Shown here: positions 1 to 8,536 of the stretch, piece by piece
Numbering within the stretch: position 1 is the stretch's first letter
Layout: every line of letters starts with the position of its first letter
NCBI GenBank assembly: GCA_900468285.1
Contig: UBTF01000013.1
Location: forward strand, 97,097-161,096
Reading direction: 5' to 3'
DNA: 64,000 nucleotides
Source of the DNA: Hyphomicrobiales bacterium
GTDB taxonomy: Bacteria; Pseudomonadota; Alphaproteobacteria; Rhizobiales; Rhizobiaceae
Program-made: the position numbers and the translations under genes
Notes under the pieces: model-generated
Told to the model about the DNA's origin: nothing
Seen by the model: only the letters and a program-made list of their open reading frames with translations
Databases searched by the model: none

Positions 1-395
1 AAGGGGCGCTGGTAGATCTTGCCTTCCGCGTTACGCGAGAAGGGAACGCCGTAATGCTCCAGCTCATAGACCGCCTTTGGCGCTTCCATGGCAAGATACT
101 GCATGGCGTCCACGTCGCCCAGCCAGTCGGAGCCCTTAACGGTATCGTAAAGGTGCCACTGCCAGCAGTCTGGCGTCATGTTGGTCAGCGATGCGGCAAT
201 GCCGCCCTGCGCTGCAACCGTGTGCGAGCGGGTGGGGAAGACTTTGGTGATACAGGCCGTCTTGAAGCCCTGTTCGGCCATGCCGAGCGTCGCGCGAAGA
301 CCCGCGCCACCAGCGCCGACGACAATCACATCATAGGAGTGATCGACGTAGTTGTAGGCCTTGCCGTTCTGTGAAGGTGAACTGATCGATGCCAT
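1..395 (-). CDS. sdhA: Succinate dehydrogenase flavoprotein subunit (N-terminal part, cut by window edge)
   Basis: Catalytic FAD subunit of respiratory complex II, which oxidises succinate to fumarate at the cytoplasmic face of the inner membrane. Only about 131 N-terminal residues lie in the window. They show the FAD-binding glycine motif GAGGAG at residues 27-32 and [10 protein letters not shown], whose His58 is the residue expected to carry covalent FAD in this family. The start ATG at 395 lies 7 bases after the end of sdhD, so the gene is the third of a minus-strand sdhC-sdhD-sdhA series; sdhB would follow outside the window. The truncation is only due to the window edge. Confidence 0.97.
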   Translation of the reverse strand, partial: MASISSPSQNGKAYNYVDHSYDVIVVGAGGAGLRATLGMAEQGFKTACITKVFPTRSHTVAAQGGIAASLTNMTPDCWQWHLYDTVKGSDWLGDVDAMQYLAMEAPKAVYELEHYGVPFSRNAEGKIYQRP

Positions 396-401
396 GACAA
401 A

Positions 402-782
402 TTATCCTGCAAATGCGATTTTCAGTACGGCGAAGAGGCAAAGTCCGCCCATGATGACCGCGAAGAAAGTGTTGAGCATCAAAAGCGCCAGCTTCGGCAC
501 TTCGGCATGTATGTAATCTTCGATGATGACCTGCATTCCGAGCTTCATGTGGATGATGCCGGAAACGACAACAAGCCCCATGACAACGGCTACAAGCGGA
601 TTCGACAGAGCGGAGGCGACTTCCTCGTAGGGTGCGCCGCCATACATGACCAGGAAAACGACAAAGAAAATAAGCAAAGGTACGTTTGCCACTGCGGTAA
701 GGCGCTGGCGCCAGAAATGCTCAGTGCCATCCTTGGCCGAGCCAAGTCCGCGAACCTTGTTGAGAGGTGTGCGCATATCCAT
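402..782 (-). CDS. sdhD: Succinate dehydrogenase membrane anchor subunit D
   Basis: Small membrane anchor of complex II that helps bind heme b and ubiquinone. The 126-residue protein has three hydrophobic segments (about 32-50, 61-80 and 97-120). The family signature is visible as [16 protein letters not shown]: His78 is a candidate heme ligand and Asp89-Tyr90 match the quinone-site DY pair of SdhD proteins. It lies between sdhC (12 bases upstream) and sdhA (6 bases downstream) on the same strand, as expected for one operon. Role assignment rests on both the motif and the context. Confidence 0.95.
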   Translation of the reverse strand: MDMRTPLNKVRGLGSAKDGTEHFWRQRLTAVANVPLLIFFVVFLVMYGGAPYEEVASALSNPLVAVVMGLVVVSGIIHMKLGMQVIIEDYIHAEVPKLALLMLNTFFAVIMGGLCLFAVLKIAFAG

Positions 783-794
783 GAAAATATCTCC

Positions 795-1187
795 TCAGCG
801 CACGATCAGGGCGACAACCCAGATCAGCGCGGTCAGACAGATCGAAACGACGAAAGACGCCTTCGCGATCCTGGTCGTGAAATGCTTGTCGAAGCCATGC
901 CCGAGGTCCCACATAAAGTGGCGAAGGCCGCCCAGCATGTGGTGGACGAGCGCCCAGGTATAACCGATCAGGATCAGTTTACCGATGATGGAACTCATTG
1001 CCCACTGCACCCAGCTGTAGGCGTCGACGCCAGAAGCGGTCGCAATCAGCCACCAGGCAACAAGCACCGTGCCGAAATACAGTGCGCCACCGGTGACGCG
1101 ATGCATGATGGATGCGACCATCGTCGGAATGGGCTTGTAGATTTGAAGATGCGGCGACAAAGGCCGATTGTTTGTCGTATTCGCCAT
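795..1187 (-). CDS. sdhC: Succinate dehydrogenase cytochrome b556 subunit
   Basis: Membrane cytochrome b subunit of complex II, 130 residues when started at the ATG at 1187. That start is preceded by a GAGG ribosome site and gives the usual N-terminus MANTTNNRPLSPHLQIYK. A longer open frame reaching 1310 lacks family similarity in its extra 41 residues. Conserved features are RPLSPHLQIYK, SIMHRVTG and the HHMLGGLRH segment that carries the heme ligand in this family, with three hydrophobic spans. It is the first gene of the sdh operon; the promoter should lie in the AT-rich stretch between 1188 and about 1430. Confidence 0.95.
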   Translation of the reverse strand: MANTTNNRPLSPHLQIYKPIPTMVASIMHRVTGGALYFGTVLVAWWLIATASGVDAYSWVQWAMSSIIGKLILIGYTWALVHHMLGGLRHFMWDLGHGFDKHFTTRIAKASFVVSICLTALIWVVALIVR

Positions 1188-1473
1188 ATGGACCTCACGG
1201 CGTTTCCTGCGCCCGCAAGCCGGACGCCCCCAAACAACGCACATGACGGAGGAATGTGCATTGCACCAACCGCGACCTTTAATCGCACGAGGCGGCAACC
1301 ACAAGCACATTTGGGCGCCAAAACGAATTTAATCGATTGTGTATCGAAGATTCTTTTCAATTGAAGGATCAAAAATAAAATATCCAGCGTTTCCAAGCCA
1401 AGACGCATATTTTTTCTTACGTAAACGTTAGAAAAAATGCGGCTGATTCCATTTATTCAGGAGATAAAATCTC

Positions 1474-1836
1474 ATGTTTGCGCACCGTAACCTGATACCG
1501 TTTCTGGGGCTCCTGGCGGCCATTTCCGGCGTTTCTGTCGCTCATGCGGAATACTCGAAAAGCCCTTTTAGCCATCATCGTTCTTATGGGCGCCATGACA
1601 AATCAATTTATAGTGGTGACAGCCTGACGACCTCCATCCGCCGATTGGGTACCTTTTCAGGTGGCATCACGGCCTTCCGGGAAAGAAGAAACGGCAATTA
1701 TTTCGCAGTGGAGGGAGGCGCTTTCTCAAGGCCTGGCGCTGGCAGCCTGCCCAAACCGCGCATTATCCACGTCGACAAGGCCAGGTCGGATGCCTCATGT
1801 TCCTATGAGGCCGGCGTGTGCGTCATAAGGCCCTGA
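1474..1836 (+). CDS. Small secreted protein of unknown function
   Basis: A 120-residue protein that I do not recognise. The ATG at 1474 follows a good ribosome site (AGGAG, 8 bases away). Residues 1-25 look like a signal peptide: a basic MFAHRN start, a hydrophobic core LIPFLGLLAAISGVSV and an AHA cleavage site before Glu26. The mature part of about 95 residues is basic, rich in Ser, Arg and Gly, and has only two cysteines (SCSYEAGVCVI near the end), which could form a disulfide in the periplasm. It stands alone between the divergent sdh operon and a convergent methyltransferase gene. Function cannot be inferred. Confidence 0.75.
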   Translation: MFAHRNLIPFLGLLAAISGVSVAHAEYSKSPFSHHRSYGRHDKSIYSGDSLTTSIRRLGTFSGGITAFRERRNGNYFAVEGGAFSRPGAGSLPKPRIIHVDKARSDASCSYEAGVCVIRP

Positions 1837-1843
1837 GAGACCA

Positions 1844-2488
1844 TCATGCAAAACGCCAAACCGTTGTCTTCTTGACATCACTATCCTCAAGCGCCCGCGT
1901 TACCGGCACTTGATAGGTCGCGCAGGCGAGAAGATCGTCTTTGGGAAGATAGGCGCGCCCAGGGTCACCGACGAGAACACCAATGCCGCGCCGAGTCAGT
2001 TCGCGAAGCCATGGTCGAAGCAGCCCGGCGAATGCGCTGTCATAAAAGACGTCGCCAGCGAGAAGGACATCGGTGTCCACATCCCGCCCGATAATGTCAT
2101 CGCCGGAAAAATCCACCTCCACACCATTCAGCGCCGCGTTGAGGCCAACCGCCGTCTGCGCCCATGGATCGATATCGATGGCGGTAACGCTCAAGGCGCC
2201 AGCCTTGGCCGCCGCGATGGCGACCAGCCCCGATCCACTGGCAAAATCTATCACGCGCTTGCCTGCCACCTCCTGCGGATGGTCGATGATATAGCGCGCA
2301 AGGCCCTGGCCACCGGCCCAGGCAAATGCCCAGAACGGCGGCGGGAGTCCGATTTCCTGCAACTCATCTTCCGTCTTCAGCCAGAGATCATGCGCCTCGC
2401 TTGCCAGATGAAGTACGATTTCCGGCACGTGTGGCGGCGACTGAACGGATGTATTTTCCCGGATGAAGGTCTCAGGATCGGTTTTCAC
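1844..2488 (-). CDS. Class I SAM-dependent methyltransferase, METTL20 (ETF-beta lysine methyltransferase) type
   Basis: 214-residue Rossmann-fold methyltransferase. The SAM-binding motif I is VIDFASGSGLVAIAAA, followed by the acidic end of strand 2 (VTAIDIDPWA) and by LAGDVFYDS, the motif that marks the ETF-beta lysine methyltransferase family and its bacterial homologues. In that family the target is a lysine of the electron transfer flavoprotein beta subunit; this is family knowledge and the substrate here is an inference. The start codon overlaps the stop of the upstream EVE gene by an ATGA, so the two are probably translated together. It is the last gene of the tsaD-gpsA-YciI-EVE run. Confidence 0.85.
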   Translation of the reverse strand: MKTDPETFIRENTSVQSPPHVPEIVLHLASEAHDLWLKTEDELQEIGLPPPFWAFAWAGGQGLARYIIDHPQEVAGKRVIDFASGSGLVAIAAAKAGALSVTAIDIDPWAQTAVGLNAALNGVEVDFSGDDIIGRDVDTDVLLAGDVFYDSAFAGLLRPWLRELTRRGIGVLVGDPGRAYLPKDDLLACATYQVPVTRALEDSDVKKTTVWRFA

Positions 2489-2937
2489 TCGTCCGTTTCC
2501 GGCGATTGTGGCGGATCGGCCAGCTTTCCCATACGGCAGACTTCACGATATTCCGCCTCCGTGACAGGCTGTACGGACAGGCGCATAGAGGTGACAAGGG
2601 ACATTTCGGCAAGCTTGGGGTTGGCCTTCACATCCTTCAAGGTAACCGGTGACGGCATGTCGCAGACAGCTTTGATGTGGACGCAATCCCACCGCGCGTC
2701 GCCTTCAGCCGTCGAATCGGGCCGGGACAATTCGCATACTTCCACGATGCCGACGACTTCAAGACCCTCGTTGGAATGATAGAAAAATCCCTTGTCGCCC
2801 AGCTTCATGGCGCGCATGTTGTTGCGCGCCTGATAATTGCGAACGCCGCCCCATTCCTCGCCCGCCTCTCCCTTCGCCTTCTGCTGGTCCCATGACCAGG
2901 TGGAAGGTTCGGACTTGAACAGCCAGTAATTCGGCAT
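2485..2937 (-). CDS. EVE domain protein (thymocyte nuclear protein 1 type)
   Basis: 150-residue single-domain EVE protein, of the PUA-like fold that binds modified bases in DNA or RNA. The typical start MPNYWLFKSEPSTWSW is preceded by no useful extension: the frame stays open to 3069 but the extra residues are low-complexity and overlap the neighbouring gene. Other family segments are GVRNYQARNNMRAMKLGD and FFYHSNEGLEVVGIVEV. It starts 5 bases after the YciI gene and overlaps the methyltransferase by 4 bases. Its ligand is unknown; a link to modified nucleic acid is an inference from the family. Confidence 0.92.
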   Translation of the reverse strand: MPNYWLFKSEPSTWSWDQQKAKGEAGEEWGGVRNYQARNNMRAMKLGDKGFFYHSNEGLEVVGIVEVCELSRPDSTAEGDARWDCVHIKAVCDMPSPVTLKDVKANPKLAEMSLVTSMRLSVQPVTEAEYREVCRMGKLADPPQSPETDE

Positions 2938-2941
2938 GGTC

Positions 2942-3235
2942 TTACGCTCCCGGATTGTTGAAGACCCAGTTATACGGTCTGACCTCGACGCTCTCGAACA
3001 GGCCGGCCTTTGCATAAGGATCAGCATCGGCCAAGGCCCGTGCCGCATCGATATCGGCAGCTTCGACAATCACCAGGCTGCCATTGGGCTTGCCTTCGGC
3101 GTCCAGAAAAGGGCCAGCCATTTTCAGCGTTCCCGCTGCATTGAGGGCGTTCAAATGCTCAAGATGAGCAGGGCGTGTTTCCATCCGCACATGCAGATGA
3201 TCGGACTTGTCTTTGCAAATGAAAGCAAACAGCAT
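2942..3235 (-). CDS. YciI family protein
   Basis: 97-residue ferredoxin-like-fold protein of the YciI family. Visible family features are the MLFAFICKDK start, the conserved His of RPAHLEHLNAL (about residues 22-32), AGPFLD and the DPYAKAGLFESVEVRPYNWV end. Biochemical roles in the family are poorly defined; some members act as dehalogenase- or isomerase-like enzymes on small organic acids, so no substrate is proposed here. It lies 20 bases after gpsA and 5 bases before the EVE gene on the same strand, an order I recall from other Rhizobiales. Confidence 0.92.
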   Translation of the reverse strand: MLFAFICKDKSDHLHVRMETRPAHLEHLNALNAAGTLKMAGPFLDAEGKPNGSLVIVEAADIDAARALADADPYAKAGLFESVEVRPYNWVFNNPGA

Positions 3236-3255
3236 TCTCGTCTCCTCGTAAGGCC

Positions 3256-4245
3256 CTATTCCGTGGTGATGGGCCGGGTCATTAACTGTTGGATGGCGGC
3301 GCTGATCTCCAGCCTGCCATCGATGATGGACGCAACGGCATCGGTAATCGGCATCTCCACGCCAAGCCCGTCAGCCAGCCGCGAAGCGACCGAGGCGGCA
3401 TAGGCACCTTCCACCAACCCGCCATGGAACGATCCCGGATCACCACCCTGCCCCAGCATGATTCCGAAGCGCAGGTTGCGGGACTGATGGCTGGTCGCCG
3501 TCAGCACCAGGTCTCCCAGACCCGAGAGGCCACGAACCGTATCCGCGTTGCCGCCCATTGCCACGACCAGACGAGACATTTCCGCCAATCCACGCGAGAT
3601 CAGTGCTGCCCGGGCGGACTCGCCCAAACCAGCGCCCTCGACGATTCCGGCAGCGATGGCCAGAACATTCTTCAACGCCCCACCCAGTTGCACGCCGATC
3701 CGGTCACTCGATGCGTAAAGCCGGAATGTGCTTCCTGAAATCATTCTCGCAAGACGCTCTGCGAGGCCGGTCTCGTGCGCAGCGAAAGCCATCGCGGTCG
3801 GCAGTCCCTTCGCGATGTCGGCTGCAAAGCCCGGGCCGGATAGAACGCATATGGAATGATGAGGCAGTTCACGCTCCAGCACATCCGTCAACAACTGGCC
3901 AGACAGCCGGTCGATCCCCTTGGCGCAGGTCGCAACGACTGCATCCTTAGCCAGATAAGGACCATAAGTCCGGGCTGCATCGGCCTGCGCCTGGGACGGC
4001 ATGGCGAAAAGGACGAGACTCGCATCTTTCAGAACGTCGGCCTCAGCCGAATATTGCAGGGCGTCGGGCAATGAAATGCCGGGGAGTGCTGCATCGTGGA
4101 AGCCGCTATCTCGCAAATCCGCCATCAAGCTGGCATCCCGGCCAAGAAGTGTCACATCGTGTCTGTTCTCAAGCGCCACCACAACCGCTATCGCGGTACC
4201 AAAGGCACCTGCACCGATAACGACGATCCGGTCCCTTGCCGTCAT
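3256..4245 (-). CDS. gpsA: Glycerol-3-phosphate dehydrogenase [NAD(P)+]
   Basis: Cytoplasmic enzyme that reduces dihydroxyacetone phosphate to sn-glycerol 3-phosphate for phospholipid synthesis. The 329-residue length is normal. The N-terminal nucleotide motif is [12 protein letters not shown] (about 9-20). [16 protein letters not shown] and the [13 protein letters not shown] segment, which carries the catalytic lysine, follow in the usual order, then [14 protein letters not shown]. The start ATG at 4245 overlaps the stop of tsaD by 4 bases, so it is translationally coupled to tsaD. Confidence 0.97.
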   Translation of the reverse strand: MTARDRIVVIGAGAFGTAIAVVVALENRHDVTLLGRDASLMADLRDSGFHDAALPGISLPDALQYSAEADVLKDASLVLFAMPSQAQADAARTYGPYLAKDAVVATCAKGIDRLSGQLLTDVLERELPHHSICVLSGPGFAADIAKGLPTAMAFAAHETGLAERLARMISGSTFRLYASSDRIGVQLGGALKNVLAIAAGIVEGAGLGESARAALISRGLAEMSRLVVAMGGNADTVRGLSGLGDLVLTATSHQSRNLRFGIMLGQGGDPGSFHGGLVEGAYAASVASRLADGLGVEMPITDAVASIIDGRLEISAAIQQLMTRPITTE

Positions 4246-5339
4246 GCCTTTGCGCCTCGCTTGCCAAAGCCGATCAGTGTTTGCGCCTGCGCATCCAGAG
4301 GCCAGCGCGATCGCGGCTGCACGTCCAGACTATCGGGAGCGATGCCAAGCGCCATCCGCTCCAGCCCTGCCCATCCGATCATGACCGCATTATCCGTACA
4401 CAAGTGCAAAGGCGGCGCCACAAATCGAAAATGGTGGATCTCGCACAGTTGCTGAAGCGTGCGGCGGATTTCCTGGTTGGCGGCCACACCACCGGCAACG
4501 ACAAGCGCCGGCGTGCCAGAAACATCAGGATATTCTTCCATGAACCGCTGAAGACCGCGACCGATCCGGTCCTTAAGTGTCCGCGAGACGGCTTTCTGGA
4601 AAGAGGCGCAGATATCGGCGATATCCTGCTCCGAAAGGGGGGCTATCGCGGTCGCCGCCTGCCGGACTGCCGTCTTCAGGCCGGAGAAGGAGAAGTCGAG
4701 CCGCGCCTCCCCGACCATGGGACGGGGCAGATTGAAACGATCTGCGTTTCCTTTCGCTGCTGCCTTCTCAACGGCTGGACCACCCGGATAAGGCAGCCCC
4801 AGGAGCTTGGCCGTCTTGTCGAAGGCTTCGCCCAAGGCGTCATCGATCGTCGTGCCCCAGCGTTCATATTCACCAACGCCCCGCACAAGAATGAGCTGGG
4901 TGTGGCCGCCGGAGACAAGCAGCATCAGATAGGGAAATGGAAGCCCGTCCGTCAGCCGCGCCGTGAGCGCATGGCCCTCCAGATGATTGATGGCGTAAAG
5001 AGGCTTGTTCGCCGCCCTGGCGATGGCCTTTCCGGTCATCAGACCGACGATCAGCCCCCCGATCAATCCCGGACCGGATGTCGCGGCCACAGCATCGATT
5101 TCCGACAAGGACACATTGGCTGACGTCAAGGCTTCCTCGATCAACCTATCGAGAGCCTCAACATGGGCGCGCGCTGCAATCTCGGGGACAACACCGCCAT
5201 AGGCACTGTGTTCTTCAAGCTGCGACAAAACGACGTCGGAGAGAATGTCACCCTGCCCATTTGCATGGCGAACCACCACGGAAGCAGCGGTTTCGTCACA
5301 ACTTGTCTCAATACCGAGGATACGAAGAATGGGGGTCAT
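4242..5339 (-). CDS. tsaD: tRNA N6-adenosine threonylcarbamoyltransferase
   Basis: Transfers threonylcarbamoyl to A37 of ANN-decoding tRNAs to make t6A. The chosen start at 5339 gives 365 residues with the family N-terminus [19 protein letters not shown]. The open frame extends much further upstream, but that part is antisense to hemC. The metal-binding motif is NHLEGH, with [14 protein letters not shown] and [10 protein letters not shown] nearby and VAGGVAAN towards the C-terminus. It is the first gene of the five-gene minus-strand cluster and is divergent from hemC across 72 bases. The tsaD/hemC divergence is common in Rhizobiales. Confidence 0.97.
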   Translation of the reverse strand: MTPILRILGIETSCDETAASVVVRHANGQGDILSDVVLSQLEEHSAYGGVVPEIAARAHVEALDRLIEEALTSANVSLSEIDAVAATSGPGLIGGLIVGLMTGKAIARAANKPLYAINHLEGHALTARLTDGLPFPYLMLLVSGGHTQLILVRGVGEYERWGTTIDDALGEAFDKTAKLLGLPYPGGPAVEKAAAKGNADRFNLPRPMVGEARLDFSFSGLKTAVRQAATAIAPLSEQDIADICASFQKAVSRTLKDRIGRGLQRFMEEYPDVSGTPALVVAGGVAANQEIRRTLQQLCEIHHFRFVAPPLHLCTDNAVMIGWAGLERMALGIAPDSLDVQPRSRWPLDAQAQTLIGFGKRGAKA

Positions 5340-5411
5340 CAGCCGGTTCGTTGATTGCGGTTTTTCAGAAACTTGGGTACGAACACCTCCGGTAACAATG
5401 GATAGAAGCGG

Positions 5412-6341
5412 ATGCAAACAAAACCTTTCCGAATTGGCACGCGCGGCAGCCCGCTTGCCCTGGTACAGGCCTTTGAAACCCGTGACCGCCTGATGGCTGC
5501 GCACGGTCTTCCTCAGGACATGTTCCAGATCGTTCCGCTTTCCACCAAGGGAGACCGGATGACGGATCGCCCCCTGTCGGAAATCGGCGGCAAAGGACTG
5601 TTTACCGAAGAGCTGGAAACCCAGCTTCTGTCCGGAGACCTGGATTTTGCCGTGCATTGCGCCAAGGACATGTCGACACGGCTGCCGGATGGGCTGCACC
5701 TTTCCGCCTATCTCCCGCGAGAAGATGTTCGAGATGCCTTCATCGGCAGGACGGCTGCAAGATTGATCGAGCTTCCCCATGCGGCAACGGTGGGCTCCGC
5801 CTCGCTTCGACGTCAGGCACTCATCCGCCGCTTGCGCCCCGATATTAACGTCATCATTTTTCGCGGTCTGGTGGACACGCGCCTTCGCAAGCTTGAAGAG
5901 GGGCAGGCCGATGCGACATTGCTCGCCCTTGCTGGCCTGAAAAGGCTTGAGAAGGAAACCGTTCCGACAGAAATACTGGACGCCGCGACATTCCCGCCCG
6001 CTCCCGGTCAGGGGGCGATCGCGCTGGAAAGCCGGATTGGCGACACGCGCGTGGAGAATTTGCTCGCTGCTGTCGATCATCGCGAAACGACCGATGCGGT
6101 AAACTGCGAAAGAGCGTTTCTGGCCGCTCTGGATGGCTCCTGCCGAACCCCCATTGCCGGCTACGCGACCTGCGACGGCGATATCTTGAATTTCCACGGC
6201 ATGATCCTGACACCGGATGGGCGGACCGAACACAGTATCGAAGTTTCGGGCAAACGCACTGAAGCCGAAGCGCTGGGGCTAAAAGCCGGTGAGAAGGTCA
6301 GAAGTGCAGCGGGAACCGGCTTCTTCGAAAGCTGGGGCTGA
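5412..6341 (+). CDS. hemC: Hydroxymethylbilane synthase (porphobilinogen deaminase)
   Basis: Polymerises four porphobilinogens into hydroxymethylbilane in heme and siroheme synthesis. The 309-residue protein has [13 protein letters not shown] near the start, [14 protein letters not shown], the [14 protein letters not shown] segment, [13 protein letters not shown] and [13 protein letters not shown]. Cys244 in [11 protein letters not shown] is the expected attachment site of the dipyrromethane cofactor. The next gene, hemD, starts 2 bases after its stop, and the operon continues into mic60 and hemY. Confidence 0.97.
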   Translation: MQTKPFRIGTRGSPLALVQAFETRDRLMAAHGLPQDMFQIVPLSTKGDRMTDRPLSEIGGKGLFTEELETQLLSGDLDFAVHCAKDMSTRLPDGLHLSAYLPREDVRDAFIGRTAARLIELPHAATVGSASLRRQALIRRLRPDINVIIFRGLVDTRLRKLEEGQADATLLALAGLKRLEKETVPTEILDAATFPPAPGQGAIALESRIGDTRVENLLAAVDHRETTDAVNCERAFLAALDGSCRTPIAGYATCDGDILNFHGMILTPDGRTEHSIEVSGKRTEAEALGLKAGEKVRSAAGTGFFESWG

Positions 6342-6343
6342 CC

Positions 6344-7084
6344 ATGCGCGTTGTCGTCACGCGCCCGAAAGCGTCGGGCATGAAGACGGCACAGCTGTTG
6401 AGGCAGCGAGGCCACGAGGCCATTCTGCTGCCATTGGTTCGCCCCCTTCATTTGGCACAAGCCTGTGTGGACGCATTCGCGTCGAGACCGGGCGCCTTTG
6501 CCGTGACCAGCGCAGAAGCCATCCGCGCGCTTGAAGAGCACCTGCCCCGGCATCCGACGATCCCGGACGTGCCGCTTTACGCGGTCGGCGCAGCATCTGC
6601 CAAGGCAGCGCAAGAGGCCGGTTTCAAAACCGTCTTCGCCGGTCAAAGCGATGGCTCCGCCTTGGCAGAACTCATTGCGAACGACTGCACGGCTGGGAGA
6701 ATTAGCGGCGGCATAACCTATCTCGCCGGAACTCTTCGCGAAGATGGTTTCGAGCGAAGATTGTCCTCGCTCGACATTCCCTTCGAAACGGTCGAGGTCT
6801 ACGGGATGAGCGCCGTTGACTGGAGCAAGCACGAACTCGAACACCTGCTTGGCAGCGAAGCCGTTGATGGGGTGCTTCTCTATTCTGCAGACGCTGCGCG
6901 CAGATTTTTCGCGCTCTGTGATCAGCTTCAGCTTTCAACCTGGCTCGCCAGAGCGCATTTTGTCTGCATCAGCGAAAAAGTGCGTTCTCACGTGCCGGAA
7001 CCCTTTCGACATGTTGCATGGGCCAGCGCCGACCCCGTCGAAGACCAGATGTTCGATCTGCTTGAACAAAAAGCGGGAACCTAA
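6344..7084 (+). CDS. hemD: Uroporphyrinogen-III synthase
   Basis: Cyclises hydroxymethylbilane with inversion of ring D to uroporphyrinogen III. The 246-residue protein begins MRVVVTRPKASGMKTAQLLRQRGHEAILLPL, as HemD proteins do, and has AVTSAEAIRAL and PLYAVGAASAKAAQEAGF, then YLAGTLREDGFERRL in the second domain. HemD is poorly conserved, so the call leans on position directly after hemC and on length. The two alternating alpha/beta domains of the family fit the pattern. Confidence 0.93.
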   Translation: MRVVVTRPKASGMKTAQLLRQRGHEAILLPLVRPLHLAQACVDAFASRPGAFAVTSAEAIRALEEHLPRHPTIPDVPLYAVGAASAKAAQEAGFKTVFAGQSDGSALAELIANDCTAGRISGGITYLAGTLREDGFERRLSSLDIPFETVEVYGMSAVDWSKHELEHLLGSEAVDGVLLYSADAARRFFALCDQLQLSTWLARAHFVCISEKVRSHVPEPFRHVAWASADPVEDQMFDLLEQKAGT

Positions 7085-7156
7085 TTCCCTCTTTCCCCTT
7101 TCCTTTGCCGTTATCACTGACTAGGTTTAGGGAAATGCAGGCAGAATGAGGTTGTC

Positions 7157-8533
7157 ATGGTATCGGGAAAGCCGCCACGCCACTCCAAATCCAGCACCGA
7201 GCCAGTCACAATTGACCTGGACGCCAAGGACGTGAAGGAAATTGGCAAGGAAAAGGACGCCGCCGCAGCGGACGTAAAGGGCAAGTCTGAACCTGAGCAC
7301 ACGTCTGAACCTGAAAAGGCTGCAGCAACAGCGCCGATTGCGCCCTCAGACACATCCAAAGACAGCCCCAAACCCGTCTGGGACCAGCCGGTCAAAAAGC
7401 CTATCGAGCCGGAGCCGAACATACAGAAGACGGAAGAATTGAAGGCCGAAAGCTCGAAAACGCAGGAGAGCCCCAAGGCGTCATCTGTCCCTCCCACAAA
7501 GGCTGAATCGATCAAAGTCAACGAACCAAAACCATCCGCGCCAAAGGTGGAAACGACGGCGTCAGCACAAGCAAAGAGTGCGAGTTCTGCGACGTCGAGC
7601 CCCAAGAGTACGGCTGACAACCGCGGCGGAAACTCGGGATTGCTCGCCGCCGGTATCGTCGGTGGCCTGATCGCCCTCTTGGCTGCCGGCAGCATGCAAT
7701 ATGCTGGTTACCTCCCGCCATTTGCGGGTACGTCGACCTCGTCGGACGAGCTGACGGCAATGAAGACGCAGATCGCAAATCTGCGCGCTCAGATTGCCCA
7801 GGCCCCTCAGGCAGCAGGCGACACCTCCCAACTGGAAAGCCGTCTGGCTGCTTTGGAGAATGCTTCGACCGGCGGCGATCTCGCTGGCAAGATCGAGGCG
7901 CTGGAAACGACGGTCGCGACACTTCAATCCGAAAAGGCGGCGCAGGATACGGCCAACTCGGATCTGACGAGGCGTCTGGGCGAAGCGGAAGCCAAGCTTA
8001 ACGAGCCGCGTGACGATATCGAGGTTGCGCGTGCCATCGCCTCTGCCGGGCTGAAAGCAGCAATCGATAGGGGCGGCCCGTTTCTGGCCGAACTCGACAC
8101 GCTGTCGCGCGTAACGCCCGACGATCCGGCAATCCAGTCTTTGCGGCCTTTTGCGCATACGGGCGTGCCATCGCGGTCTGAATTGACCCGCAATTTCCCT
8201 GATGTCGCCAATGCCATGCTGGATTCGCTTAACCAGGCAGACCCCAACCAGGGAATTTTCGCGCGATTGACCGACAGCGCTCTGTCCTTGGTCAAGGTAA
8301 GACCTGTTGGAAACATCGAGGGTGAAGGCGCGGAAGCCAAGATCGCCCGGATGGAAGACAAGTTGCGCAATGGCGATCTAAAGGGTGCCGCCCTTGAATG
8401 GGATGGGGTGCCCGATGCAGCCAAGGCTGTGTCTGGAGACTACAAGAAGTTGCTCGATGCACGCATCCAGGTTGAGGACCTCGTCAATGCCACGCTGACG
8501 CGTGCCATCAACAGCACGGGGCAACAGGGATAA
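7157..8533 (+). CDS. Bacterial Mic60 (mitofilin-like) inner-membrane protein
   Basis: 458-residue protein with a long hydrophilic, Lys/Glu/Pro/Ser-rich cytoplasmic N-terminus (1-160), one transmembrane segment at about 161-185, a periplasmic coiled coil (about 195-285, with repeated ADAL/LESRLAALE-type heptads) and a C-terminal mitofilin-like domain (DDIEVARAIASAGLKAAIDRGGPF onward). This architecture and the place between hemD and hemY match the alphaproteobacterial homologue of mitochondrial Mic60, which shapes intracytoplasmic membranes and contacts the outer membrane. Direct sequence identity to mitofilin is weak, so the position in the heme operon carries much weight. A role for this protein in this organism is an inference. 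Confidence 0.85.
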   Translation: MVSGKPPRHSKSSTEPVTIDLDAKDVKEIGKEKDAAAADVKGKSEPEHTSEPEKAAATAPIAPSDTSKDSPKPVWDQPVKKPIEPEPNIQKTEELKAESSKTQESPKASSVPPTKAESIKVNEPKPSAPKVETTASAQAKSASSATSSPKSTADNRGGNSGLLAAGIVGGLIALLAAGSMQYAGYLPPFAGTSTSSDELTAMKTQIANLRAQIAQAPQAAGDTSQLESRLAALENASTGGDLAGKIEALETTVATLQSEKAAQDTANSDLTRRLGEAEAKLNEPRDDIEVARAIASAGLKAAIDRGGPFLAELDTLSRVTPDDPAIQSLRPFAHTGVPSRSELTRNFPDVANAMLDSLNQADPNQGIFARLTDSALSLVKVRPVGNIEGEGAEAKIARMEDKLRNGDLKGAALEWDGVPDAAKAVSGDYKKLLDARIQVEDLVNATLTRAINSTGQQG

Positions 8534-8536
8534 GAC

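Noticed and set aside
507..1364. Long plus-strand frame opposite sdhD and sdhC
   Set aside because: It is antisense to well-conserved genes, has no family features, and its composition is that of a shadow frame.
1910..2779. 289-residue plus-strand frame
   Set aside because: Antisense to the methyltransferase and EVE genes; no ribosome site or motif.
5340..6233. N-terminal extension of the tsaD frame by about 300 residues
   Set aside because: It is antisense to hemC, and TsaD proteins begin at the ATG at 5339.
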